Assembly: GCA_023665245.1 (NCBI GenBank)
Contig: JAMPEH010000050.1
Location: 8,087 to 13,112 of the forward strand
Direction: 5' to 3'
DNA length: 5,026 bases
DNA from: Muribaculaceae bacterium
Lineage (GTDB): Bacteria; Pseudomonadota; Alphaproteobacteria; Rs-D84
In this document: piece after piece, positions 1 to 5,026 of the stretch
Layout of the letters: every line of letters starts with the position of its first letter
How positions within the stretch are numbered: position 1 is the stretch's first letter
Made by a program: the position numbers and the translations under genes
The notes under the pieces: model-generated
Databases searched by the model: none
What the model was told of the DNA's origin: nothing
The model's input: only the letters and a program-made list of their open reading frames with translations

Positions 1-2336
1 GCGGTATACACCACCGTCGTGCCCGCGGTGTTCGTATCCCAACCCTTGAACGTGTAGCCCGTCACGTTGCTCACGCTCTTGGTGGTCACCTTCGTCCCGC
101 TGGGTACGTTCGTATGGGACCCGGGAGCCGTCCCGTGCCCCTTCATGTCATAGCTCACCGTATACAGCGGCGTCCACACCGGGTAGAGGTCCAGATCGCC
201 GGTCAAAGTAACGCTCTCGCCGCCGTTATAGACCACCGAGCCGCCGTTGCTGGTGGCCCAGCCGTCAAACCGGTTGTTGGCCTTAACGGCCTTTTCGGTG
301 ACCACCGTGTGGGTGGTCACGCCGGTCTCGTCGTTCTTCACGGACGAACCGCCGTTGGCCCAGCTCTCGCCGCTGCCCAGGTGGTAGACAACGTCATAAG
401 TCGGCGTATCGTCCAACTCATAATAGTGCCGGGTGGCATCCCGCGCGCCCAGAACGATCAGGCCGACAGGCAGCGCCACAGTGGCGGTATCAGAGTTCGC
501 CCAGCTGCCGCTGGGGATGCCCACGCTGCCCACGGTATTGGCGGCGGCCACCTGATAGCCGGGCCGGCCGGCGACGGTGGTGGTGGAACCGTCCTTATGA
601 TGGAACACCGCGTAGCCGCCGTGGACCGTCACGGTGACGGGGATCGTCGGGAAGGGCAGAGCAGTAGTACCACTCATCGTCACAGTAGTAGTGCCTGTCT
701 TTTGTCGCGCCGTGGTCGACGGCATGGTCACCACAAGATCATAGGTCGTCGTCGCGTTATTTTGGATCGTCCATGCCGCCGTGCTGGGGTTCAATGTGAG
801 CATGGATGTCCCCAGCGCCGTCACGTTCGTATTCGCGCTGCCCACAGTAGGCGGAGTGCTCGGATTCGTTGCGATGATCGGTCGCTTGTTGGTTTGCGCA
901 ACAATATATTGCCCCTCAACGCCAGCTTTCGCCGTCAGCAGCGTCGAACCCGACACGCCGTTCACAGCGGGGACCGCCCAGCCTGTTGTATAGTTTGGGG
1001 CGTTAGTCAGATATACGGTGGACCACGCAAATGCAGTCGTAGTACTGCCGGTGGTTCTGTTCACGTTGATGACCCGCAGGGGATCCGAGTCCACCGCCGT
1101 GGTAAACCCATAGTCCACATCAAAATTGATCGGCGCCATGGTAATGCCCGCGCCGCTGACGATCTGGATGGTGATGGTGGCGTTTGCCATAGGAGCGTTT
1201 TTATCAATACTGCCGCTTTCATCCAACTCATATGCATAAATGGGCAAGGTAATGGTGCCAGAGGCAGATGTGACAATAAAATTTGCCAAGCGATTACCAT
1301 TCTGAGCAATGGTGGTCGAGCCAGATGTGTTGGCGCCAATCCCACTAAAAGAGTCACCCGCACCAGGGAGGGACACGCCGCTTCTCGCTTGATCCACGTC
1401 TACACCCACCGCGTCTCCAAGCGTATTATAAATAGGAATAGACACCGTATCGTTGCCACTGTTCCAGGTATGTCCCGTAGGCGTAGTACCACCGGTAGGC
1501 CATGCCTTGCCCCCCAAAGTGCCGGAGACGAAGGTCAGCTCATTGGTGCTCTTATTCAGCAAATACGTCGTAGACGGGATCCCCGCGGCGACCTCCACCT
1601 CGCCGTAGTTAGAAGTACCAGCAACAACCTTAGTGTCAGACCCCTGACAGTAGAAGAAAACCATAATAGAAATTGGCGTTTCCACGCCCAAAGCCTCAGC
1701 GATATCTGCCGAGTCAGGCAAGACCCTTCTACGCGTCGTCGTAATTTCGCTGCTGCTGCTGCTGATGGTAAAGACGCCACCGCTAACCGTTATATCGTTA
1801 CCGGACACGACAATATAGTGCGTATCCCGAACCTGGCCTGTACCATTGGTCAAGCGTGTCGACATACCATTCTCGCTATCTTGGTTCTCCGTGATTGACC
1901 CTGCGCCCCACATCTCACTAGGGGTCATACCCCCCCCGTTTACCTTCGCATCAGGGATTAGCGCCAGCACCCAGTTACCCGTTGTACCGGTTGTTGCAGT
2001 CGTTGACACCTTGACCTCCCAACTACCATCATTATTGATGGTAGCCGTCACAGCCTCGTTCGTCCAGGAGGGATCCACCGGTTTATCGTCCTCATCCCCA
2101 ATGTCCGGGATCTCAGGCCGGTCTTGGGGACGGCGGGCGTCGTCATCCCCGCGGGAGGTCATACCGGCAAAGGTGTCCACGATGGGATCGCTTTTGTCGA
2201 TGACGGCCTCCTCCCGGCGGCCGATGGAGTCTTCGCCGCCGGTGAAGGCAACGGCGAAGGCGCTCATGGGTAACATGGACGTTACCATGAGCACGGCCAG
2301 AAGTAAGCTGAGGCCCTTCTTAAAGAGATGTTTCAT
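1..2336 (-). CDS. Large secreted surface protein with InlB-type repeats (N-terminal 778 residues; 3' end outside window)
   Basis: The frame is open from the ATG at 2336-2334 to the left edge with no stop; I translated it codon by codon. The start is fixed by AAGGAGG nine bases upstream and by a signal peptide beginning at residue 1: HLFKK charged region, Leu-rich core and AFA at 26-28. Residues about 29-75 form a charged, Asp/Glu-rich linker. Residues about 75-640 are rich in Thr, Ser, Asn, Gly and Val with alternating polar and hydrophobic residues, as in stacked beta-sandwich domains; I could not assign a family. There is one Cys (residue 230) and a five-Ser run at 192-196. Residues 648-721 and 725 onward resemble InlB-B/Listeria-Bacteroides repeats, each with an F-[DK]-G-W core. 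Such repeats occur in secreted, wall-bound adhesins of Firmicutes. The role as an adhesin or envelope protein is inferred. The anchor region is not in the window. Confidence 0.92.
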   Translation of the reverse strand, partial: MKHLFKKGLSLLLAVLMVTSMLPMSAFAVAFTGGEDSIGRREEAVIDKSDPIVDTFAGMTSRGDDDARRPQDRPEIPDIGDEDDKPVDPSWTNEAVTATINNDGSWEVKVSTTATTGTTGNWVLALIPDAKVNGGGMTPSEMWGAGSITENQDSENGMSTRLTNGTGQVRDTHYIVVSGNDITVSGGVFTISSSSSEITTTRRRVLPDSADIAEALGVETPISIMVFFYCQGSDTKVVAGTSNYGEVEVAAGIPSTTYLLNKSTNELTFVSGTLGGKAWPTGGTTPTGHTWNSGNDTVSIPIYNTLGDAVGVDVDQARSGVSLPGAGDSFSGIGANTSGSTTIAQNGNRLANFIVTSASGTITLPIYAYELDESGSIDKNAPMANATITIQIVSGAGITMAPINFDVDYGFTTAVDSDPLRVINVNRTTGSTTTAFAWSTVYLTNAPNYTTGWAVPAVNGVSGSTLLTAKAGVEGQYIVAQTNKRPIIATNPSTPPTVGSANTNVTALGTSMLTLNPSTAAWTIQNNATTTYDLVVTMPSTTARQKTGTTTVTMSGTTALPFPTIPVTVTVHGGYAVFHHKDGSTTTVAGRPGYQVAAANTVGSVGIPSGSWANSDTATVALPVGLIVLGARDATRHYYELDDTPTYDVVYHLGSGESWANGGSSVKNDETGVTTHTVVTEKAVKANNRFDGWATSNGGSVVYNGGESVTLTGDLDLYPVWTPLYTVSYDMKGHGTAPGSHTNVPSGTKVTTKSVSNVTGYTFKGWDTNTAGTTVVYT
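3..164 (-). other. InlB-B/Listeria-Bacteroides-type repeat 2 (residues 725-778, cut by window edge)
   Basis: The segment starts with Y-T-V-S-Y-D-M-K-G, a close match to the usual Y-T-V-x-Y-D-x-N-G opening, and has the core G-Y-T-F-K-G-W-D-T. It reaches the left edge before its closing strand. Three residues separate it from the preceding copy, as in tandem arrays of this module, so further copies may follow outside the window. Confidence 0.75.
174..395 (-). other. InlB-B/Listeria-Bacteroides-type repeat 1 (residues 648-721)
   Basis: The segment opens with a beta strand of the D-V-V-Y-H-L-G type, has the core R-F-D-G-W-A-T, a G-G-S-V-V-Y-N-G-G turn, and ends in D-L-D-L-Y-P-V-W. This order (Y-x-V-x-Y, then F-x-G-W, then L-Y-x-x-W) is the usual signature of the InlB B-repeat/Flg_new family of extracellular beta-grasp-like modules. 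It is directly followed by a second copy. Assignment rests on motif recognition only. Confidence 0.7.
2253..2336 (-). other. Sec signal peptide of the surface protein
   Basis: Residues 1-28 show the three expected parts: a basic start (K2, H3, K6, K7), a hydrophobic core from about L9 to L22, and a polar end closing with A26-F27-A28, which fits signal peptidase I cleavage after A28. A second A-x-A (A28-V29-A30) would allow cleavage after A30. No lipobox Cys is present, so this is not a lipoprotein signal. The Leu-rich core followed by MLPMSAFA is a pattern I associate with Oscillospiraceae exported proteins; that link is from memory. Confidence 0.9.
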
Positions 2337-2475
2337 GGGGGAGTTCCTCCTTAGTAATTTGGCTTTCGCCGGGATGGTTGAACTTCCCGGCGGCGCCGGG
2401 GCTGAGCGTTCCGATTGAGTTTTCCAAATATTTCCAGCTTTTGCCCGTATGGGGACAAAAAGCGCAATGATACAT
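2337..2475 (-). promoter_or_regulatory. Structured 5' leader of the surface-protein mRNA, class unknown
   Basis: Between the predicted transcription start and the ATG, the RNA can form a 5' hairpin (2463-2437: GCUUUU paired with AAAAGC, extended by CCC/GGG around a CAUAC loop, with bulged U residues). Closer to the gene are three segments, CCCGGC (2400-2395), GCCGGG (2391-2386) and CCCGGC (2373-2368); the middle one can pair with either neighbour. A GGC-GAAA-GCC mini-hairpin (2370-2361) shares bases with the third segment and ends eight bases before the Shine-Dalgarno. This looks like a possible translational switch, but I see no consensus of a known riboswitch. Pairing was done by eye with no folding energies. 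Confidence 0.4.
2346..2352 (-). promoter_or_regulatory. Ribosome binding site AAGGAGG for the surface protein
   Basis: AAGGAGG on the minus strand is a full Shine-Dalgarno match. It lies nine bases before the ATG at 2336, with AACTCCCCC between them. It decides the start codon, which is also the first residue of a complete signal peptide. Confidence 0.88.
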
Positions 2476-2480
2476 AGTCG

Positions 2481-2509
2481 ATTATAGCCTATAGAGAAAG
2501 AAATTGCAA
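2481..2509 (-). promoter_or_regulatory. Sigma-A promoter of the surface-protein gene (TTGCAA-N17-TATAAT)
   Basis: On the minus strand, TTGCAA (2509-2504) and a perfect TATAAT (2486-2481) are 17 bases apart, the ideal spacing for a vegetative promoter. The flanking DNA is AT-rich, unlike the GC-rich genes around it. Transcription would start near A2475, giving a leader of about 139 nt before the ATG at 2336. The promoter sits downstream of the terminator of the preceding operon, so the surface-protein gene is an independent transcription unit. Confidence 0.82.
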
Positions 2510-2519
2510 TAGTAGACAT

Positions 2520-2550
2520 AACTTTCTTTGACAAATTTTTTTGGAAAGTT
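2520..2550. repeat. Inverted repeat AACTTTC-N17-GAAAGTT upstream of the promoter
   Basis: Two perfect 7-base arms (2520-2526 and 2544-2550) flank an AT-rich 17-base gap. The near arm lies 10 bases upstream of the -35 box of the surface-protein promoter, where an activator site or AT-rich UP-like element would sit. It could be an operator for an unidentified regulator. Seven-base arms in AT-rich DNA can also arise by chance. Confidence 0.35.
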
Positions 2551-2580
2551 CTGCCCGCCGGCCCGCGGGGACGGGGATAC

Positions 2581-2621
2581 GAAAAAGAGGCGTTCTCCCG
2601 TTGGGAGAACGCCTCTTTTTC
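2581..2621 (-). terminator. Strong intrinsic terminator of the two-gene operon
   Basis: Perfect 19-base arms (2581-2599 and 2603-2621) surround a 3-base loop. In the minus-strand RNA the GC-rich stem core GAGGCGUUCUCCC is preceded by A5 and followed by U5, a textbook Rho-independent terminator. It starts inside the TGA stop (2622-2620) of the 172-residue gene, so no untranslated RNA separates stop and stem. Because the flanking A and T runs are symmetric, it could also act on plus-strand transcripts, though no plus-strand gene is evident. Confidence 0.95.
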
Positions 2622-3138
2622 ACAGATCGCAGATCCATCCCGGCGGCTTCCCCGTTTCGGGGTCGATGGGCGGGATCTCGTCATAATGCTCGATCAGGAG
2701 ATCAATGTGCTCTTTGCGCAGGCCGATGAACTCTTCCGAGTTGGGGTCGCGCATCTCCTCCGTCATCCATTCCTTCTTCCTTCGGCCGCCCCGCTTTTTC
2801 GGCGGCGGCTTCAGCGGCTTGGGGTCCAGCAGTTCCTCCGGAATGGGTTCGGGGTTGGGCTTGGCCCGGGGCGGACCCTCCCCCGCCAGCTCCCGCTCGT
2901 TCAGGAATTTCTGGAGCCAATCGGGCGGTTCCCGCTCGCAGGACCAGCGCATCCACTCCGCGCTCTCGCTGAAGCGGACGGCAAGGGCCACGATCTGCTC
3001 GGCCAGCATATCCACGCAGACATCATACCGCCGGTCCGGCTCTCCGTCCGGCCGGGGCAGGAACATGGCCTCCCGCCACAGGTAGTATTCCAGCGCCCGC
3101 TTGGCGCGCTCCTTTTTCCCCGCCGTATCAAGCGGCAT
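2620..3138 (-). CDS. Hypothetical 172-residue protein with a Pro/basic linker
   Basis: This is a complete ORF from ATG (3138-3136) to TGA (2622-2620). Its start overlaps the end of the upstream gene by 11 bases in another frame, and AGGGG lies eight bases before it, so translational coupling is likely. Residues 8-82 look helical and amphipathic, with many charged and aromatic residues, including W-M-R-W at 62-65. Residues about 88-124 are a Pro-rich, then strongly basic linker (P-P-P-K-K-R-G-G-R-R-K-K at 111-122). Residues 125-172 are acidic and close with a Pro-rich segment. There is no signal peptide and no membrane segment, so it is probably cytoplasmic. I recognise no family or catalytic motif. 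It is the last gene of its operon, and partnership with the upstream protein is inferred from the overlap only. Confidence 0.85.
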   Translation of the reverse strand: MPLDTAGKKERAKRALEYYLWREAMFLPRPDGEPDRRYDVCVDMLAEQIVALAVRFSESAEWMRWSCEREPPDWLQKFLNERELAGEGPPRAKPNPEPIPEELLDPKPLKPPPKKRGGRRKKEWMTEEMRDPNSEEFIGLRKEHIDLLIEHYDEIPPIDPETGKPPGWICDL

Positions 3139-5026
3139 AAAAAACGCCCCTATTCTTCCGATCCCGCAGTTTTTCTTCCCAATATACCTTGCTCACCAGC
3201 CCGCTCAGCTCCGCCCGGTCCTCTGTTATGGGAACGCGGTCGTTCCCGGCGTCCGCCGGGGCCTCGTCCAGCGCGGGGACCTCCGCCCGCTCGTTGTGGT
3301 CGTCGGCGGCCTCTTCCGCCGCCCCTTCTTCCGCGGGCGGAGTGGCCTCTTCCTCCTCCGGCTCGGTCCCTTCTTCGGGTTCCATGACTTCCTCCGGTTC
3401 CACGGCTTCCTCCGGTGTCACCCCTTCCTCCGGGTCAACGGTCTCCTCCGGGTCGGTGATGTCCACCATCTCGTCCTCTTCCGGTGCCGGAGCCTCCGGC
3501 TCCCCCGGGTCTACGTTGGGGGCATCCTCCTCCGCCGCCGGGGGCAGAGAAGCCAACGGGGGCTGGAGCTCTTCGATGATCACCAGTTCCCCCGCCGCCT
3601 TCGGCCCCGCGAAAAGGGACCGGGCCAAGCCGAAGATCTCGGGATAGATCTGGCCGTACTCGTCGGGGATATAGCCGCCGTCAGACACCAGCATGGCGCC
3701 TTCGCCGGCCAGCCAGGCAAGCGCCTCATCCTCTGTGGCGGCGATCGCCCAATACCAGTCCCGGGGATAGGTGCCGAACATCAGCTGGAGCTGGGGCCAG
3801 GTCAGGTCCGCCGGGGTCAGGCCGTAGTCCGCCAACTGGGCCACCGGGTCCTCCCACATACCGTTCTGGATGGCGTCCACCCCATCCCAATCGATGGGGG
3901 AGCCGTCCAGGTTCACAATGCCCCAGCTGTCAAACACATCCGGGTCCAGACTGTCGATGAAGTCCTGGATGTCCAGACTGCCGTCGCCAATGGCGACCAG
4001 GGCGTCCACCAGGGGGGCCGCCGGGTTGGGCGGCGGCTCGGGCACGTCCTGTCTGGGCGGCTCAGGCGGCACGCGTTCCTCTGCGTAGTACCACCAGTAG
4101 TCGCCGGCCAAGGCCTTCTCTTGGTCACGCAGGTCCCGAATGATCTGGTCGCTATAGGGCAGGAACGTATTAGTCAGGCAATAATACTGGATCTCCTGCC
4201 AGTTGTAGTCCGGCATACCATAGGGGTCGCTGGTGCCCTGGTTCGGGTCCGCTTTAGCGGCGTCTCTAAATTGAGTCAAAAGTGTCAGGAAATCGCGAAC
4301 GTCATCTTCTGTAGCTCCTGGATAGGCATGGGGTTCCAGGTCCGCCAGTACGTCAGGACCGTCATAGGTATCGTTGGCGTTGGGCTCCACCGGGTCGTCC
4401 GCCCGGGGGAAGGTGGTGCCCTGGACCCTGGCGGTGGTCAGCTTGGTATAGGCCCAGAAGGAGTTGCCCTCTGCCTGGGTGGCCGCCAGGATGGAGCTCA
4501 TCACGCCGGGGTCATTGAAGTCCGCCCGGTAAGTGGCCCGAATCAATTCACCAATGTTAGTATTGACTGTACCCGCAGTAGAAATATTTACACTAGTACC
4601 TGTTGTCGAACCATTTTGCCACCAATAATAGTTCTTTTGTCCATCTACTACATCAGGATCTGTCGGCAACGCTCCAGCGTTCAATAGCAGGTACTGAATA
4701 TTATTCCAGTTCAGTCTTAGCGTTGGGTCGGCCGCCACCGCCGCGTCGAACCGGCTCACCGCCGACTGCAACTGGCTGAGGATAAGGGTCTTTTGCAACG
4801 TCTCGTCGCTGTTGAGCTGACTGCCGGCGTTGGGGTACATGGGATGGGCGGCGTCCGAACCCTTCCAGCGCAAGGACTGGGAGATCTCCGCCGACTCGAT
4901 CTCCGCCACCGTCAGCCGCTGCCACTCCTTCTGCGCCGCGGCGTAGGCGTCCATGTCGGAGGTGTTGCCCATCCGCCGCACGCACTCCACCAGCGTGGAC
5001 AGGTTGGTCACCCGGAAGGGCGTGCT
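3128..5026 (-). CDS. Large acidic protein of unknown function with Trp-motif repeats and PEE hexapeptide tail (C-terminal 632 residues; start outside window)
   Basis: The frame is open from the right edge to TGA at 3130-3128. A GTG at 5011 is in frame but has no Shine-Dalgarno and the frame continues upstream, so I treat the gene as partial. Numbering from the edge, a motif W-x2-[IL]-Q-[YL] followed by an aromatic cluster occurs three times: W107 with YYWW 133-136, W276 with YWWYY 310-314, and W410 with WYW 424-426. The first two are preceded by similar R-F-D-A-A/F-R-D-A-A-x-A-D-P segments. A Pro-rich linker lies at about 319-338. Residues 525-560 are six P-E-E hexapeptides, then an Ala/Glu-rich stretch and a charged C-terminus ending R-G-V-F-Y-A-A. 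No sortase motif or C-terminal membrane segment is present. The function is unknown; a binding or scaffold role would be a guess. The following gene overlaps by 11 bases. Confidence 0.87.
   Translation of the reverse strand, partial: STPFRVTNLSTLVECVRRMGNTSDMDAYAAAQKEWQRLTVAEIESAEISQSLRWKGSDAAHPMYPNAGSQLNSDETLQKTLILSQLQSAVSRFDAAVAADPTLRLNWNNIQYLLLNAGALPTDPDVVDGQKNYYWWQNGSTTGTSVNISTAGTVNTNIGELIRATYRADFNDPGVMSSILAATQAEGNSFWAYTKLTTARVQGTTFPRADDPVEPNANDTYDGPDVLADLEPHAYPGATEDDVRDFLTLLTQFRDAAKADPNQGTSDPYGMPDYNWQEIQYYCLTNTFLPYSDQIIRDLRDQEKALAGDYWWYYAEERVPPEPPRQDVPEPPPNPAAPLVDALVAIGDGSLDIQDFIDSLDPDVFDSWGIVNLDGSPIDWDGVDAIQNGMWEDPVAQLADYGLTPADLTWPQLQLMFGTYPRDWYWAIAATEDEALAWLAGEGAMLVSDGGYIPDEYGQIYPEIFGLARSLFAGPKAAGELVIIEELQPPLASLPPAAEEDAPNVDPGEPEAPAPEEDEMVDITDPEETVDPEEGVTPEEAVEPEEVMEPEEGTEPEEEEATPPAEEGAAEEAADDHNERAEVPALDEAPADAGNDRVPITEDRAELSGLVSKVYWEEKLRDRKNRGVFYAA
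3147..3151 (-). promoter_or_regulatory. Weak ribosome binding site AGGGG for the 172-residue gene, inside the upstream CDS
   Basis: AGGGG on the minus strand lies eight bases before the ATG at 3138, with a spacer of CG and six T. It is a partial Shine-Dalgarno match within the last codons of the upstream gene, consistent with reinitiation or coupling rather than strong independent initiation. Confidence 0.5.
3347..3454 (-). repeat. Six tandem 18-bp units coding for [DTE]-P-E-E-x-x hexapeptides
   Basis: Six successive 18-base units encode DPEETV, DPEEGV, TPEEAV, EPEEVM, EPEEGT and EPEEEE (residues 525-560 of the partial protein). The CCGGAGGA core is largely kept at DNA level, which points to expansion by slippage or unequal recombination. 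Pro-Glu repeats of this kind usually form stiff, disordered spacers. The units are a multiple of three, so copy-number change would keep the frame. Confidence 0.85.

Noticed and set aside
1749..1763. Five AGC codons as a phase-variable microsatellite
   Set aside because: The unit is three bases, so slippage would change only Ser number and not the frame; five copies is short.
114..1898. 594-codon plus-strand open frame opposite the surface-protein gene
   Set aside because: It is antisense to a frame with a signal peptide, ribosome binding site, promoter and InlB-type motifs. Its product is rich in Arg, His and Gly in the way expected from the reverse of Thr/Ser/Ala-rich codons, and it has no Shine-Dalgarno.
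2337..2475. c-di-GMP-I (GEMM) riboswitch in the surface-protein leader
   Set aside because: The leader has a GGGCAAA stretch, but I cannot find the conserved GACGCAAAGCC-type segment or the usual two-stem arrangement.
2506..2534. Second minus-strand promoter TTGTCA-N17-TATTGC
   Set aside because: The -10 match is poor and it overlaps the much better TTGCAA-N17-TATAAT promoter.
2528..2556. TTGACA on the plus strand as a plus-strand promoter
   Set aside because: The position 17 bases downstream reads CTGCCC, with no -10 box, and no plus-strand gene follows.
3189..3647. Plus-strand 152-codon Ser/Gly-rich frame
   Set aside because: Its S-S-G repeats are simply the reverse reading of the PEE hexapeptide array.
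3101..4687. 528-codon plus-strand open frame opposite the large acidic protein
   Set aside because: The minus-strand frame here has repeated motifs, an acidic tail and an operon partner with a terminator. The plus-strand product has no coherent domain pattern and no initiation signal; GC-rich coding DNA often leaves long antisense frames.
4560..4720. Variable region of a diversity-generating retroelement
   Set aside because: The segment is Asn/Tyr/Ser-rich, but it is far from the C-terminus and no reverse transcriptase or template repeat is in the window.
5009..5011. GTG at 5011 as the true start of the large acidic protein
   Set aside because: There is no Shine-Dalgarno in the 15 bases before it and the frame stays open to the window edge.

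Overview
The window reads as a stretch of a Gram-positive, moderately high-GC gut-type Clostridia genome, most like Oscillospiraceae (Flavonifractor/Oscillibacter-type). This is inferred from an AAGGAGG ribosome binding site, a vegetative sigma-A promoter, a U-tailed intrinsic terminator, and a signal peptide of the 'SLLLAVLM..SMLPMSAFA' style common in that group. No marker gene fixes the species. All genes with good support lie on the minus strand; the long plus-strand open frames are antisense shadows.

Read in the direction of transcription (right to left), positions 5026-3128 hold the C-terminal 632 codons of a large acidic protein whose start lies outside the window. It carries three degenerate copies of a Trp/Ile-Gln plus aromatic-cluster motif, a Pro-rich linker and a tail of six [DTE]-P-E-E hexapeptides. 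It overlaps by 11 bases a 172-residue protein (3138-2620) with a Pro/Lys/Arg-rich middle. I recognise neither protein. The pair is almost certainly co-transcribed and ends at a very strong terminator (2581-2621) that begins inside the second gene's stop codon.

A 283-base intergenic region (2337-2619) separates this operon from the next gene. After the terminator it holds an inverted repeat, a clear sigma-A promoter (TTGCAA-N17-TATAAT, minus strand), a leader of about 139 nt that can fold into competing hairpins, and a good ribosome binding site.

Positions 2336-1 encode the first 778 residues of a large secreted, probably cell-surface protein: signal peptide, acidic linker, a long Thr/Ser/Asn/Gly-rich beta-type region, then two InlB-B/Listeria-Bacteroides-type repeats. 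The gene runs off the left edge, so its anchor (SLH, sortase motif or other) is not visible. The two transcription units look independent, and nothing in the sequence shows that their products act together.

I see no tRNA, rRNA, CRISPR array, insertion sequence or attachment site. The least explained items are the overlapping pair of unknown genes with the repeated Trp motif, and the structured leader of the surface-protein gene.
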